This document shows, in pieces, positions 1 through 11,398 of a stretch of 20,263 nt of DNA (positions within the stretch are counted from its first letter, which is position 1; every line of letters begins with the position of its first letter). A program made the position numbers and the translations under genes. The notes under the pieces are model-generated. The model saw only the letters and a list, made by a program, of their open reading frames with translations, was not told the origin of the DNA and did not search any database. Source of the stretch: Didymodactylos carnosus (Eukaryota; Rotifera; Eurotatoria; Philodinida; Philodinidae); assembly GCA_905250885.1 (NCBI GenBank), contig CAJNOQ010003443.1, positions 1 to 20,263 on the forward strand, written 5' to 3'.

Positions 1-910
1 GATAGCCTATATCTTCTATAGTGTGTTGTTTATCGTGCGTTTTATTTTTTAAGATTACATCTAACTGTTTTTCGTGTAAGTGATACTAAACATCAATCGT
101 ACAACATTTTGTTTCTGTTAACATATATAAATTGGATTAAAAGCAAAGAGAAAAGGTACACAATTTGAAAACTTTATTTTGAATTCGACAAAGATGATGG
201 AACTCTGATCGGTTAAAGTAAAAATCAAAGATAAAAAGTCAGATCTGCTTAAACTACTTTATTTATTGTTGGTTATTTGAAAAGATGTATTATGTAAAAA
301 ACCAAGCTCAAAGACGAAAACCAATGCAAAAAAACGTTTTTATGAAATTGGGACATTGTGTCTGCGGGCGATCGATAATAAACAAGTTTTTTATACCCTT
401 GTGTATTATAATGTAACAAATATATTCTAGTCATTTTAGTTCATCTATTTTGAGCCTTACAGACACTATAATAACTGCAAAGCAACTAAAAATAGATATT
501 CAATTTTTATACGGTTGGAAAAACACTTCATGTATTTAAAAAAAAAAGTAATAAGTCTATTGTTCAAGAAAATTAATCTTGATCTTGCATACGATCATCG
601 AACACGAGATTCTTTGACTTAATTGTCAAATGAACGCTAGATTTTGTTTCAATATAAATGAACAGTAAACAGGAGAAAGTTCTTCCTTATGCGGAAGTAA
701 CAATAATCATCATCTGTAAACAATCTTTTGAATAGTACAAAATAATAATTTTTAAATTTTTTATTTTTCTATCATTTTTTCATTAAATTGCTATCATTAA
801 ATCAATTAAAATGGAGAAAAATGGTTATTTTTTATAAGAAAATATGATAAAAGTCTTTACTATAATAGTTGTCAGTGTTGTAATCTGTCATTCGGGAAAT
901 CACATATGTG

Positions 911-927
911 TATATATATATATATAT
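911..927. repeat. (TA)n microsatellite
   Basis: Uninterrupted alternation of T and A over 17 bases, flanked by TG/GT dinucleotides. Confidence 0.9.
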
Positions 928-1617
928 GTCTATAGTCTATAGACACGATATCTCTGTATGGTTGAGTGTTAAATTATTGAATACATTCAATAAATGATGA
1001 GTAATGAATATAAAATAAAGAACAATAGATATAAACGTTTTTTATATAGTGTTTATAAAATAAGAAAATGAAATTTGAAGATAAAATATTTCTTTTAATT
1101 GTTATAGAAAAAAAGTAGATTAAATGAGTAATAAACCCGATTTAGACCAAACCAATCAAAAATGATTGTTCTTCTTTATACATGTAGGTTAACTTGATCA
1201 TTAGTATTATACGAACTATAAGTCCATTTTTGTGTCAAAAAATTTTCGTCTCATTGTATGTTTTCCTTTTTCAAGAACTAAATTGTCACGATATAGTGTA
1301 TGATCAACATGCAAATATACATTTATTGCTCTTTTATATAATTACTATAACTAGACAAATTTTTTTCGAATAAAAATCGATTATGATAAATATGTGTATG
1401 GACATTGAGTATATAGATGATTGAGAAGAAAAATAGATCATATATAAGATGAACAAAAAAAGAAAATGAAAAATAAATCAATAGAAGAAGAAGAAGAAAA
1501 AAAAAGAGAAGTGTATAAAAAATCGAAATGAACTGTTTTACAATTATAAATAACACTTCTCTTCTATATCTAAATTAAAACGTTAACACTCTATATAAGC
1601 AAAAATCAGGAATCCGT

Positions 1618-1645
1618 AAAAAAAAAAAAAAAAAAAAAAAAAAAA
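1618..1645. repeat. 28-base A homopolymer
   Basis: An unbroken run of 28 A, followed by one G and seven more A. It is the longest homopolymer in the window. It could be simple slippage or the tail of an old retroposed copy; no recognisable gene or SINE body lies immediately upstream. Confidence 0.9.
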
Positions 1646-4600
1646 GAAAAAAATAATGTCGCCAAAATAAGTGCTCATTCAGAGTTAATTTACAGTCTGA
1701 TTTATTATTTTACTTAGTATAGAAGACGAAAGAACATGTTTCAAGTCAAGAAAAATAATAATAAAAGAGAAGAGTACTTAGATTAAATTTGCATATTTGA
1801 AGAAAAAATAAATTTTGTTGTATACAATATAATAAAACATAAGATATGTCAAATAAACAAATTTTTCAATATTGTTGAGATGGATAAATCTTTTGATTAA
1901 GTTCAGGGTGGGAGGATTTTTAAACTATTCGTTTACATTATGGAACTTGTTGATCTGAATCTTATTTAAGTTAGAAAAGAAAAGAAAACAAATTTCAATT
2001 ATTAATATTCCCCATTCGGTTAATATTACTGATAAAGAGAACAAAGTCACATATATTCATTTCAATAATGACAAAACAATTTCTTATGTCTATATATTAT
2101 ATACTAATTTTCTCATTCTTTTTTTTTTCTTTATTATTAAATCAAGGTCATTCGCAGCGAATCTCATTTTTTTAAACCGCGAGACGTTTAAACAAATTCT
2201 TTTCCTTTTTTTTTTTTTTTTCTTCACCCCCGAAGATCTATCACCATGATTTCCTATTTTTTACATTTTTAGTATAGATCATATTCTTCGTTGAACACAA
2301 AACAAAAAAAAAAAAATGATAGTCCAAATCTTTGTTTCATTATTGTTTGTTGTTGTTCGAGTAAAAAGTGGCATAAAAAAAAAAAATGACAAAAAAAATT
2401 TCATGAACAACGAATAAATGAAATTTTCTTCTTCATAATAAACAAAGAGAAGAAGAAAAAAAAGAAAATGATCATAAGGAATTCATATCGAAAGCATATT
2501 TTTCTTTTTTTTGGTGAAGCTCTTCTTTTTTTCTTTTTTTTTGACATAATTAGAGAGGAATATACAGATAGATTTTTGAATGCGACTTTTTTAAATAAGT
2601 ATTTTTCAAGAAAATATATGGCAATAAAACTTAATTTCAATATTTAATCTGAAATATGATGTATAACTCTATTTTAATACGATCTAAATTCTCGCTTCTA
2701 CTTTTAGCTTGAAGACAAATATTTTCATCATCGTCATTCGTCTAGTACATGTACATTTATTTCCTCTTATGAATACTTCGCTTCTTTTTTTTTTTTTTTA
2801 CAACATTATATTATCACTATCTACTCTTTCTCTCTTAGAAAAAAAAATAACTGGAAAAAGTTCTATGTTTTGTTTTCTTCTTCTCTTGTTTTCTCTCTTT
2901 TGATAGTACAAATCTTTCTATTAATTCGGTTTTTTTCAAATAGAAGTACAAATATATATTATTATCATGTATTAGAATAGATGACAATAGTTCTTTCTAC
3001 TCATTGATTTTCCTCTTCTCTCTTCATTGAGAGAAAGATCTCTTGTAATGTTAACCGTGAAGAAATGTGTTCTTTTTACAAGAAGAAAAAACAAAATTTT
3101 TTTTTCCTTTCTCTATAGACTGACAAAGAAGAAGAAGAAGAAAAAAAAAACGAAGAATAGACTAGGAGACTTTCCATAAAAAAAAATGGTTTTTCTTTTA
3201 CCACAAACTGTTTGAACTACTAAAATACGTCAAAAAGAAAAAAAAAATGAAAAGTTTTTCAAAACAAAAGAAGAAGAATACACCAAAAGTAATTTGTACC
3301 TGATTTAGAACAAACTATATTAAATAAACAATAATCCCTAATGATGACGAAATAAACTATTTATTCTATTGATGACACTATTGATGACAAGCAAGAAAAC
3401 AACAATAATAAGTCATTTTTATAAGTTAAAAAACGTATGTCTTGATGTGATAAAGGAAAGAAAAGATTTTAGTCAATATTATATAGTTTAAACATAAAAA
3501 TTTCAATTACATTTATCGATAATGTATCGTTTTTGACAACCTCTTTAATGATGATGATCAGTTTACATGAAATATTTGATTCGGTAAGAAAAATCTTGTA
3601 AGTTTTCATAAAGTTTAAGATGATAGACAGTTAACTAGTTGAATGTAATATTGTATCGTTTTATAGAATAGGACAAAATTATTCTATCTTTTGAAGATTC
3701 GTGATCTTTTTACCACGTGTGAACTTTAAAAGACATAATTTGCTCTTTCTGTATTGAAACCACATTTTTTTTCTTCTTCTTTTTCTTCTTTCCTATATGT
3801 ATGTGCCACTGTTTTTGTAATATCACTAATATAGATGGATGTCTTTTGACAATATTAATTATTTTAAATTTTTTCATAAAAATAGGTTTGTATATCAGAC
3901 TATGTGTGTAAATAATAATTATTATTATGATTGTTGTTTTTATTGTGAAAAGGCAGTATAATGAGCTTATTCTATCACCCACGTTCGTTGCGTGTATTTG
4001 AAAACAAGAAAGAATAATATTTTCTATTTACAATTGCTAATGCACACTGTTCACTGAAATGAAAAGACTAATTTTAATGTCATGGATAATTTTTAATCAC
4101 AAATTTTTTCCTTTTTTTTGTGTGTATTATTGTAAAGTTCATTTTCTTTCATACGAACTCGAATTTTGTGTGTAATTAATATTGACACGAGGACTATAGA
4201 GCATGAATTAACTATGAGAAACTCATCAGTCACTTATCGATAGGAACCGAATATATTTGATTTCACTTCAACAATAACAGGAAAAAAATGTCATTCAACA
4301 TATCTGAAAAAAAAAAACTAAATTGACTGTAAATAACTGTACGAAGTATTGTATTCAAGAAGAACAAAAAAAAAATAGAAATAGAAAAGATTTCTGTATA
4401 CGAGATCTAAAAAGAAGAAAAAAAAAATTGACAAATCTCTTTCCTACGGATGAGCACTTGCTGTTTTATATTAGCTACCATTTTCGAAAGAAAAAAAAAA
4501 AGATTGATTACATGGATTAAACTTTGTTGAACTACATCGATCATCATGTATTCATCTTTGTCTTGAAAAGTAAGAAAGAAGCTAATTATTCAAGCTAGCA

Positions 4601-5826
4601 GTAAAATATGCTGTTTTTTTTTTTTTTACCCATGTTTATTTATAAAACAATTTTTATTGTTTCATCCTTCGATATTTTTTTTTCTTCTTTTCTTTTGGTA
4701 AGATCAGCAAGATGAAATAGAACTTCTGTTTGATTATTTGTTCCCTGTTCTTGTACAACGCTTGACAGCTTTCATAGAAGTTATGCAAACTATAATTGTT
4801 TTTCTCAATGTTGATTCAAGTGACATCTCATAATAAACGTCTCTCTTTTTTTTCTAATTCATTGTTTGTTTAATACATGGATCCCTGGGTCTTTAAAACC
4901 GTAAAAGAATGGAATCGTTATCATTTGTTTCATATACGTTTGGTACATATCATTTTCTCTCTTTCTATATACCATAATAAAAACAACTATATTCATTATG
5001 TAAATTAGTGTCAAATCATCATCTGTACATGTTTTCGAATATAGGTTAGGATAGATAGAATTTGTATATTGTGTATATTCATACACAGATCTTTCTTGCT
5101 CTCTCTATGGGACTAGAAATATACACATACATAAAGATGAATGATTTTGTTGTATGCTTAGTAATCATAACCATATTGATCATAATGTTATCATAATAAA
5201 CGACAAAAAAACAGCGAACATTGAATATAATTTTAAACAAATCATACAAAGAAGAGAAAAATTTGTTCCATATTTTGGTCATTTTCTCTCTTTCTAATCG
5301 ACACTAAAACGAATTTATATTTCACATAATAATAAACATGGAAACACGAAGAAGAAATATCGGATAATAGAAAGGTAAGATAACAGTTTGCGATCAGAAT
5401 TTTTTTTTTCACAACAAAACTACACTATTTATATTATATTTAACCCTCAAGTATGTATGTTATCTAGAAATATTACATCTATTCAATTGATACCATTTTT
5501 TTAGCTAATTTTTAGTATAAACAATAGAGTTGTGAAGCAAGAGTTGGTGTTAATCAGTTCATTAAACATAAATACACCGCTAGAAAGTTTACATTGTAAG
5601 TTCAATGAAGTAAAAGGAAAAATTAGAACTAATTGAAAGAGGAATGTAACACATCCTTGTAAAAAGATTAAACATCTAATTAAAATTTTGAAGAAAAAAA
5701 TTCTTGAAAATTTAGTTTTAAAGGTGAATGATAAAATAAAAAATGAGATTTTTAATGTTTTTTCACGTATGAAGTTCAGTATGTCATACTATTTTTTCTG
5801 CATTTTTAATTAGCCGTAAACCTCGC

Positions 5827-5859
<33 letters not shown>
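5827..5859. repeat. (TAA)11 microsatellite
   Basis: Eleven perfect TAA units, followed by an imperfect continuation (CAATAA). Confidence 0.95.
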
Positions 5860-5862
<3 letters not shown>

Positions 5863-6228
5863 TAAACGTTCCTAAGTCAAATTATTACTATTAGAAGGAA
5901 AAAAGAAGTATTTATATGATTGACAAGAAATCAACCGCACGCACAATTGTTATTTTTTCTTGTCTACTTTCTCGATACAAATGATGTAGCAATCGTAGTG
6001 ATAGCGGAGGTAATTTTGTATTATGTCAAATTGAGCATTATTCAACATGTGTCATTGTCAAATGGAGTGTTGCTAGTATCGTATCTCATTAATAGCTTAA
6101 AAGTTATTAGACACGTCATCTCTTTAAAAATATCTCATATATCGTAGATATAGATAAATAGACAAACAAATTTATTCTGTAAGAAGCGATCTGAAAGATG
6201 ATAATGATTAAAAATGAGAACAGTGAAA

Positions 6229-6254
6229 GAGAGAGAGAGAGAGAGAGAGAGAGA
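6229..6254. repeat. (GA)13 microsatellite
   Basis: Thirteen perfect GA units inside a purine-rich tract. Confidence 0.95.
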
Positions 6255-6534
6255 TAAAGAGAGAAGGGAATATAGAGTGTAATTCGTTGATAGTTCTATA
6301 TATGTACATCGGTGGTATGTAGTTATATATAATGAATACTTAAAAATGCTTATACATAGTGTAGAGTACTTCTCTTTTGTTAAATAATTGTCAAAGTATT
6401 TCATTTATATTTTACATGTGTTAAAAAAATGCCGTTTAAGTATTTTCACTTATCATTTATATCACAACTAAATAATAATTAATGTCACCAGCGACAACTA
6501 TAATATATACATATATATTATTATATATATAGTA

Positions 6535-6550
6535 AATAGTATATACTATT
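6535..6550. repeat. 16-bp perfect palindrome
   Basis: AATAGTATATACTATT reads the same on both strands. It sits at the end of a TA-rich block (about 6500-6560). Given the base composition it may be chance. Confidence 0.6.
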
Positions 6551-6796
6551 GTATATTTTTCTACTTCTCTAGGCTAGAAAATCTTGAAACGGAGATATCA
6601 AATAACAAATGATGTGTGGTATCAAGATAACAACGTGATATAGAATAACACTTGAAAAATTTCTATTATATACAAAAGGAGATTTGTCTCATAGTAACTA
6701 TTCGAAATATCAAATTGTTTTCACGTGACTGTGTACAATCATCTGAGAAATACATTAACGATCGATAGATTCTGTCATCAGAATATTAGTCGATAA

Positions 6797-6812
6797 ATAT
6801 ATATATATATAT
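6797..6812. repeat. (AT)8 microsatellite
   Basis: Perfect AT alternation, about 110 bases upstream of the start codon of the lectin/CUB gene. Confidence 0.9.
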
Positions 6813-6896
6813 TCCTTGTTTATTACTATTAAGAGTGATAAGAGTCTCAGATGTTTCTGTATTCTAGAATTTTGTAATGATTAATATTAATCTTCA

Positions 6897-6921
6897 GCAA
6901 TTTAAAATTGGACCCATGTAG
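6897..6921 (+). promoter_or_regulatory. Candidate 3' splice acceptor and start-stop element in the leader of the lectin/CUB gene
   Basis: A pyrimidine-containing sequence ends in AG at 6896-6897 (TTAATCTTCAG). It could be a cis- or trans-splice acceptor giving a 25-base leader. Within that leader an ATG at 6916 is followed at once by TAG (6919-6921), and one base later by the main ATG at 6923. A start-stop element of this kind can hold ribosomes and lower or regulate initiation at the main start. The sequence is seen directly; the role is inference. Confidence 0.35.
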
Positions 6922-6922
6922 G

Positions 6923-9900
6923 ATGGTATGGAGAATTATACTACTGGCACTCATTATGTGCTGTTCGTTAGGTATGATAAAAATAAAAAGGAACAAGATA
7001 ATTTAAATCTACTATGTATACATTAATCTGGTTTCATTTTATAGTATTAACGAAAACATATGAAAAATTTTGGTGTACAACTCAAGGTACGTGTGTGTGT
7101 ATGTGTGTAGTTCAAAAATCTCTGTAGGAGTATATAATAGAATATCAACAATATTTTTACATATGTTTTAGAAGGTCCACAACAATTAACTTGTCCTGAT
7201 GACGATGCATTATTAACAGATGTTATTGTAAAAAAAGTCTATCGGCGTACAAAACGTTGTGAACCAGATGTTCATACAGAATATTTAATTCATTGTCAAA
7301 ATAACATTAATGCTACACAATGTGAAGGAAACCATAGTTGTACAATTGATATATCATCAACAGATTATGTTTTATGTAAAGATGGCGAAAGACAAGCTCC
7401 AACATATTTTTTCGTAAAATATACCTGTATGCAAAGTATGTTCTTGTCATAAATTATGGAAGTTAGATAAACGGTAGACATGTTTTTATTGACTTTTGAC
7501 AAAATATTAATTAAATCATAACTACTAATTCGATGAAAAAAAAACAACAAAAAATTAACTACTTTAGAACATCGTCTATATAATTTTACTATTTTTCTAG
7601 AAAAAGAATTATTTATTGATATATTTTTTTTTTGACATAAAACATGACCAATTTCTCGCTTAATTAATTATTCTACATGTGATTAAAATTAATCTGTTGA
7701 TTTATGGATACTGATAATGTATTATGAAGAAGCTATACTAAGTCTTGATTCTCTATTAATACTTTACGAAATGATAGATGAGATTATTTACCTATTTATT
7801 CTTTATAGTGTAGGCATTTCATGTAATTCAGTAGACTATCGTCTCTATCAGAGAAGTACCATTATGACGAAGTTGATTTGAATAATATGTTTACATTTTT
7901 GCGTTTAATTATTAGACACTATAGATCAATTTAATTTAATTTATATAAAACCAGTTAGATGTACCATTATTAATCACCAACAGTCTTGTAAATTTTCATG
8001 AATGAACAAGCCTATCTCTTTCAAGTTCTAAAGCTTTTTCATGGCTATGGTTAATTAAAGAGAAAGTAAACAGAGTGCAAAAATGGACAGTTCACATGAA
8101 TGAATATTCGACTGTGTAATTGATTGTCGAATATAAGACACATACAAAAGAAAAATACTTTAATTAAAGTTTCAGTGGGTTCCAGACTCTTTCATCATTC
8201 ACTAGGAATGCTTCTATCAACAATCTAATGTGATAACATTAACATCAATATTATTTCTTCATTTTATTTTAGTTTATACTCTTTGTCAACATAAAGAAAC
8301 TGTTCGAAACACTTTATACGGATTTATTGTTTCTCCAGGTAAATTATAAGGATACATATATTGTTTAATTCGCTGAAAATAAGTTCTTGTTTTCTAACAC
8401 TTTTTCTAGCCTATCCATATCCAATGGCCGACAATTTAAAATGTTCAATTAGTATAGGTTGGACAGTTTTTTTCTTTAAGTTTTTTGGTATGACACATTT
8501 TTTTTCTCGTTTTTTTTAGAAGCTGAGCATTCAATGCACATCGAACTAGCACCATTACAATTACAATTACACGACTCAATCAAATGTCATACTGAATACT
8601 TGGAAATATTTGGTTATGGAGGCAATAGTAATGATTCATTAACAAATAACAACAATCATTATCAGAATGGAAAAAATGGTGCCATTTGGAAATGGTATCA
8701 TACATGGTGTGGTGATGAACGATCATCAAATCATCCATTATCATCTGCACGTTATATAATTCCATCAAATTCTGTTTATATGTCACTTCAGACGACTTTA
8801 TCATCAAAATCTCGTCATTTTAAAATTCGTTACAAAGGTGCAGTACATACATGTTTTAGATAATTTCTTTATTAATTCTTTATTTACACTTTCAGTTGTA
8901 CCATCGACTTCGCGTAACTATGATCATGTAATCTTGCCCAGTTCAACAACGCCCATACTTTCACTAGCATCGATAACAACAACAGTATTCGGAATAGTAG
9001 AAGAATTCGCAAATAAAAACCAAACAATAACAAAAAAATCTCACAAAAAAGGTATATAATCGTTGATGATAGTTTTAGGTTTGTCTACTATATTTTATCT
9101 TTATTTTTAGAAATAATTATTGGAGTTATTGCTGGAATTGGAACGCTTGTTGTGGCTATTGCAATCGGAATAGTATTGTTAATATTTTTCAAAAGGTATT
9201 TACCAGTATTCAGCGTAGTCGATGCACCTCCTTCTCGAACTTAAGTCACCTCATTCTTCAGAGATTTTTAAAGGAGGGAATCAAATTAAAATCACTCGCT
9301 CATATTTTCATAAATGACTTGCTTTTGTAGACGACAATCATCAGTAAAAACATCTTCATCGTCTGCTTCAAAAAATGTGACAGCGTCAAAAAAACCATTA
9401 TCAGCTGCTACGACTAAAAACAATACGAATCAAAAACATGTTCCAACACCATCCGATAAAACTCCAATGTTAGACTCATCACCAACAAGCGGTGCTCAAG
9501 CTCAAAAGCGTAAACTTGTACCTGAGCGAACTGTTCAGATATCTGATTTAAATTCATCACGTTTCAAGCCGACGACCACTCCTGTAGGCGGAAATGCGGC
9601 AACAACGACGACTTCCAGTCATCAATTAAAAGAAGTTAGTTCAACGGGTTCTGAAGCAGCAGGAACAGCAATCATGACATCTGCTGTACCACCATCACTC
9701 AAACCTATTGTAAGTGTAGATAGCGGAGTATACGGTGCTGAGTTAACTGATCAACAAGCGACAGTCGATAAAATCAAAGAAGCAAAAATATACGGTATCG
9801 ATTTACCAGATAAAGTTGAAACATTGACTAAAACTATATCAATTAATCCTTCTCTCGAGCAACCTTCTTCGCCCATTCACATCACTCAGGAAGTAAATGA

Positions 9901-10381
9901 TAATAGTGACGATCTTGTTCAAATTGTTGTGAATCCGTTAAGTGAACTAGAGAATTTGACAAATACTGCTGTTACAATTTCGGATAAAATTGATACGGAA
10001 ATAACTCCTCTTTTACCAGTAGAAAATCCAGAAACATTAGACAATACTCGAGCATCATCACCACTAACGCCGCCAACGTTACTATCGAACGATATCTCCC
10101 ATACACCACCACCATCGGTTTTTGATGTTAACTCACGACGTCAAAGTCAATTAGAGCCGCTGTCATCACCTCATAACAAAGGTGATACAACAGTGACAAG
10201 CGCCTATCCAACATTAATTGATGCTACAGCAAGTGAAAATGAAGGCGATAATCGTCAAATAGTAGAAAAACATGTTGAGAATAGTGTAATTTATAATCAA
10301 CCAAAAAAAACAACATTCAATCCGCTACATGTGATACTGAAAAAAGATGCGAATAAATATTATACAACAGAATATATTTAG
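6923..10381 (+). CDS. SUEL-lectin/CUB single-pass membrane protein (nine exons)
   Basis: The model joins 6923-6971, 7045-7086, 7172-7435, 8273-8338, 8410-8457, 8520-8837, 8896-9051, 9111-9195 and 9331-10381. All introns are GT-AG and keep frame, giving about 692 residues. Residues 1-20 form a hydrophobic signal peptide (MVWRIILLALIMCCSLVLT). Residues ~27-116 resemble a SUEL/Gal_Lectin domain: spaced cysteines, a CEGNHSC segment and the typical YFFVKYTC end. Residues ~123-262 form a CUB domain with four cysteines (C123, C152, C179, C220) and the FIVSPG, YLEIFGYGG and WCG signatures. A Ser/Thr-rich stem (263-314) leads to a transmembrane helix (316-341), then a basic stop-transfer (FFKRR) and a ~350-residue disordered, Ser/Thr/Pro-rich cytoplasmic tail. 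Introns 1-7 are phase 1, as expected of shuffled extracellular modules; intron 8 is phase 2. It is probably a cell-surface glycan or protein receptor. Ligand and orthology are unknown. Reading through intron 8 gives a much shorter tail. Confidence 0.85.
7091..7109. repeat. (GT)n-rich tract in intron 2 of the lectin/CUB gene
   Basis: GTGTGTGTGTATGTGTGT begins just after the donor site of intron 2 (intron 7087-7171). Confidence 0.85.
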
Positions 10382-10456
10382 AAAAAAATTTATCTCTTCA
10401 TGTACCATTAGTTGTAGAGCATGCCCAACATTTTGTTTTTATACTTTTCGTATGGC

Positions 10457-10462
10457 AATAAA
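10457..10462 (+). terminator. Polyadenylation signal of the lectin/CUB gene
   Basis: A canonical AATAAA lies 76 bases after the TAG stop at 10379-10381, followed by T-rich sequence. This is the expected place for 3' end formation of the long-tail transcript. Confidence 0.7.
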
Positions 10463-10539
10463 AGATTCTTATTATGCTCCCTAATACAGTTCATTTCTAC
10501 TAGAGTTGTAATGAAGAAACAAATTGAACATAAGGTGAG

Positions 10540-10614
10540 ACTTTTGACTTATACATAGTTTTAGTTTTTAGTCAATGATTAGCTAAAAACTAAAACTATG
10601 TATAAGTCTAAAGT
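10540..10614. repeat. Long, nearly perfect inverted repeat (hairpin)
   Basis: The left arm 10546-10571 (GACTTATACATAGTTTTAGT then TTTTAG) is the exact reverse complement of 10583-10608: 26 of 26 bases, with an 11-base loop. After one mismatch (10545/10609) the pairing continues for five more bases, giving 32-base arms (10540-10571 and 10583-10614). It starts about 80 bases after the AATAAA of the lectin/CUB gene. It could be a tiny MITE, a small-RNA hairpin or a recent foldback duplication. Confidence 0.9.
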
Positions 10615-10738
10615 ACAGATCTACATATAGAAGAAAAAAGGTTACAAGGGGAGAAAAGTGAAATTAAAGGAGAAAGAAAAAGCGACATATTTTAAATTCG
10701 TAGGTTAAACTATAGTACTAACTATAATATTAGATACC

Positions 10739-10945
10739 GTGCATGACTATAGTATAAGTGAAGCCACCTCGAGCTTTCTATACCCCGATGAGAGCTTTGC
10801 GCCGTGCAACGGAATCGACCACGTTGATTTTGAATATGTAAATTTTGAAAATGCCCTTTTCTCCAGAGATATTTCGTCAAACTTTGATATGAATAGTAAT
10901 CAGAAATTATCGTATAGTTCGAATTGTTCTTATTTTATTTTTTAA
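10739..10945 (+). other. Unassigned coding-like stretch
   Basis: An open frame of about 68 codons stands out from its AT-rich flanks by higher GC in its first half (10755-10835) and by an acidic, mixed amino-acid composition (for example DESFAPCNGIDHVDFEYVNF). It has no ATG at its beginning, and I find no matching splice partner. It could be an exon remnant or chance. I do not recognise a family. Confidence 0.2.
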
Positions 10946-11052
10946 TTAACAGGCTGACACATTTTCTCTCAAATTTTTCTTCTGTATTTCATTTTATTTG
11001 TCTAGCGTATATATAAATGTTTTTTTATCTTACACACATACACCAGAGGTAA

Positions 11053-11170
11053 ATGATGGACGAGGATTCCTGTGAGGAATCATGGGGCAACTCCTGCGAG
11101 AACCATTTTTTTTGAAAATTTGACAAGGCACGGGATCAACCTTGCAGGGAATATATTTCCTTGCTGACAA
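11053..11170. repeat. Hairpin-bearing dispersed repeat, copy 1
   Basis: This block shares GATGGACGAGG and TTTGACAAGGCA segments with copy 2 about 346 bases downstream. It contains a perfect 7-bp-stem hairpin at 11065-11081 (GATTCCT-GTG-AGGAATC). A second imperfect stem lies around 11143-11164 (GCAGGGAA...TTCCTTGC). It is less AT-rich than its surroundings. Confidence 0.55.
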
Positions 11171-11398
11171 AGGATGGAATGTAGACGATGCACTGAATTT
11201 TTTTAGATTCACAATTAAAAGAAACAAAAATATATGCATTTAGTACGTCTCTATGTTGATGTGTGTTCTATTTTTATGATAAAGATAATGGTTCTTCTTG
11301 TGAACTAACGTGGAAAAATAACTGGCGTATGTTGTGGTTTTCTCTGACCTAAGAGGATCAGTAAGAAAGCCCTAATGGAAAATATTTTTCAGAGTTGA

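Larger units (their letters stand above)
1..6890. other. AT-rich gene-poor tract
   Basis: No convincing gene is visible on either strand in this stretch. It is dominated by A and T runs, GAA/TTC-rich patches and microsatellites (listed separately). The open frames present are short and translate to low-complexity Phe/Ile/Lys/Leu-rich strings, which is what AT-rich noncoding DNA produces. They lack splice-linked partners or recognisable domains. The tract could be intergenic DNA, or a long intron or distal regulatory region of a gene outside the window; the sequence does not decide between these. Confidence 0.7.

Noticed and set aside
2401..4520. Several 60-90-codon frames rich in Lys, Phe and Ile.
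   Set aside because: Low-complexity translations of homopolymer and GAA/TTC tracts, without domains or splice structure.
5920..6147. A 75-codon plus-strand frame with hydrophobic stretches.
   Set aside because: It begins at a non-ATG codon, has no domain or splice partners, and lies in AT-rich microsatellite DNA; it is likely chance.
8534..8863. A stand-alone 109-codon gene with the stop at 8861-8863.
   Set aside because: It is CUB exon 6 plus read-through into the 58-nt intron 8838-8895; the flanking exons join in phase 1.
9314..10381. A separate single-exon gene starting at ATG 9314.
   Set aside because: The acceptor at 9330 joins the transmembrane exon in correct phase (AG|A gives Arg), so it is better read as the cytoplasmic tail. 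Independent use of that ATG cannot be fully excluded.
10785..10825. CCCGATGAGAG resembling the CUGAUGAG core of a hammerhead ribozyme.
   Set aside because: The invariant CUGANGA is broken (CCGATGA), no GAAA partner follows a stem II, and no closing stems can be drawn.
10793..10835. Ten bases identical to my memory of the 5' end of U4 snRNA (AGCTTTGCGC), followed by loosely similar sequence and an ATTTTGA Sm-like site.
   Set aside because: The kink-turn 5' stem-loop typical of U4 is not present and the 3' stem is not visible, so the match is probably chance or at best a remnant.
11030..11239. A minus-strand open frame of about 69 codons.
   Set aside because: It lies across the hairpin-bearing repeat copy and is explained by it.
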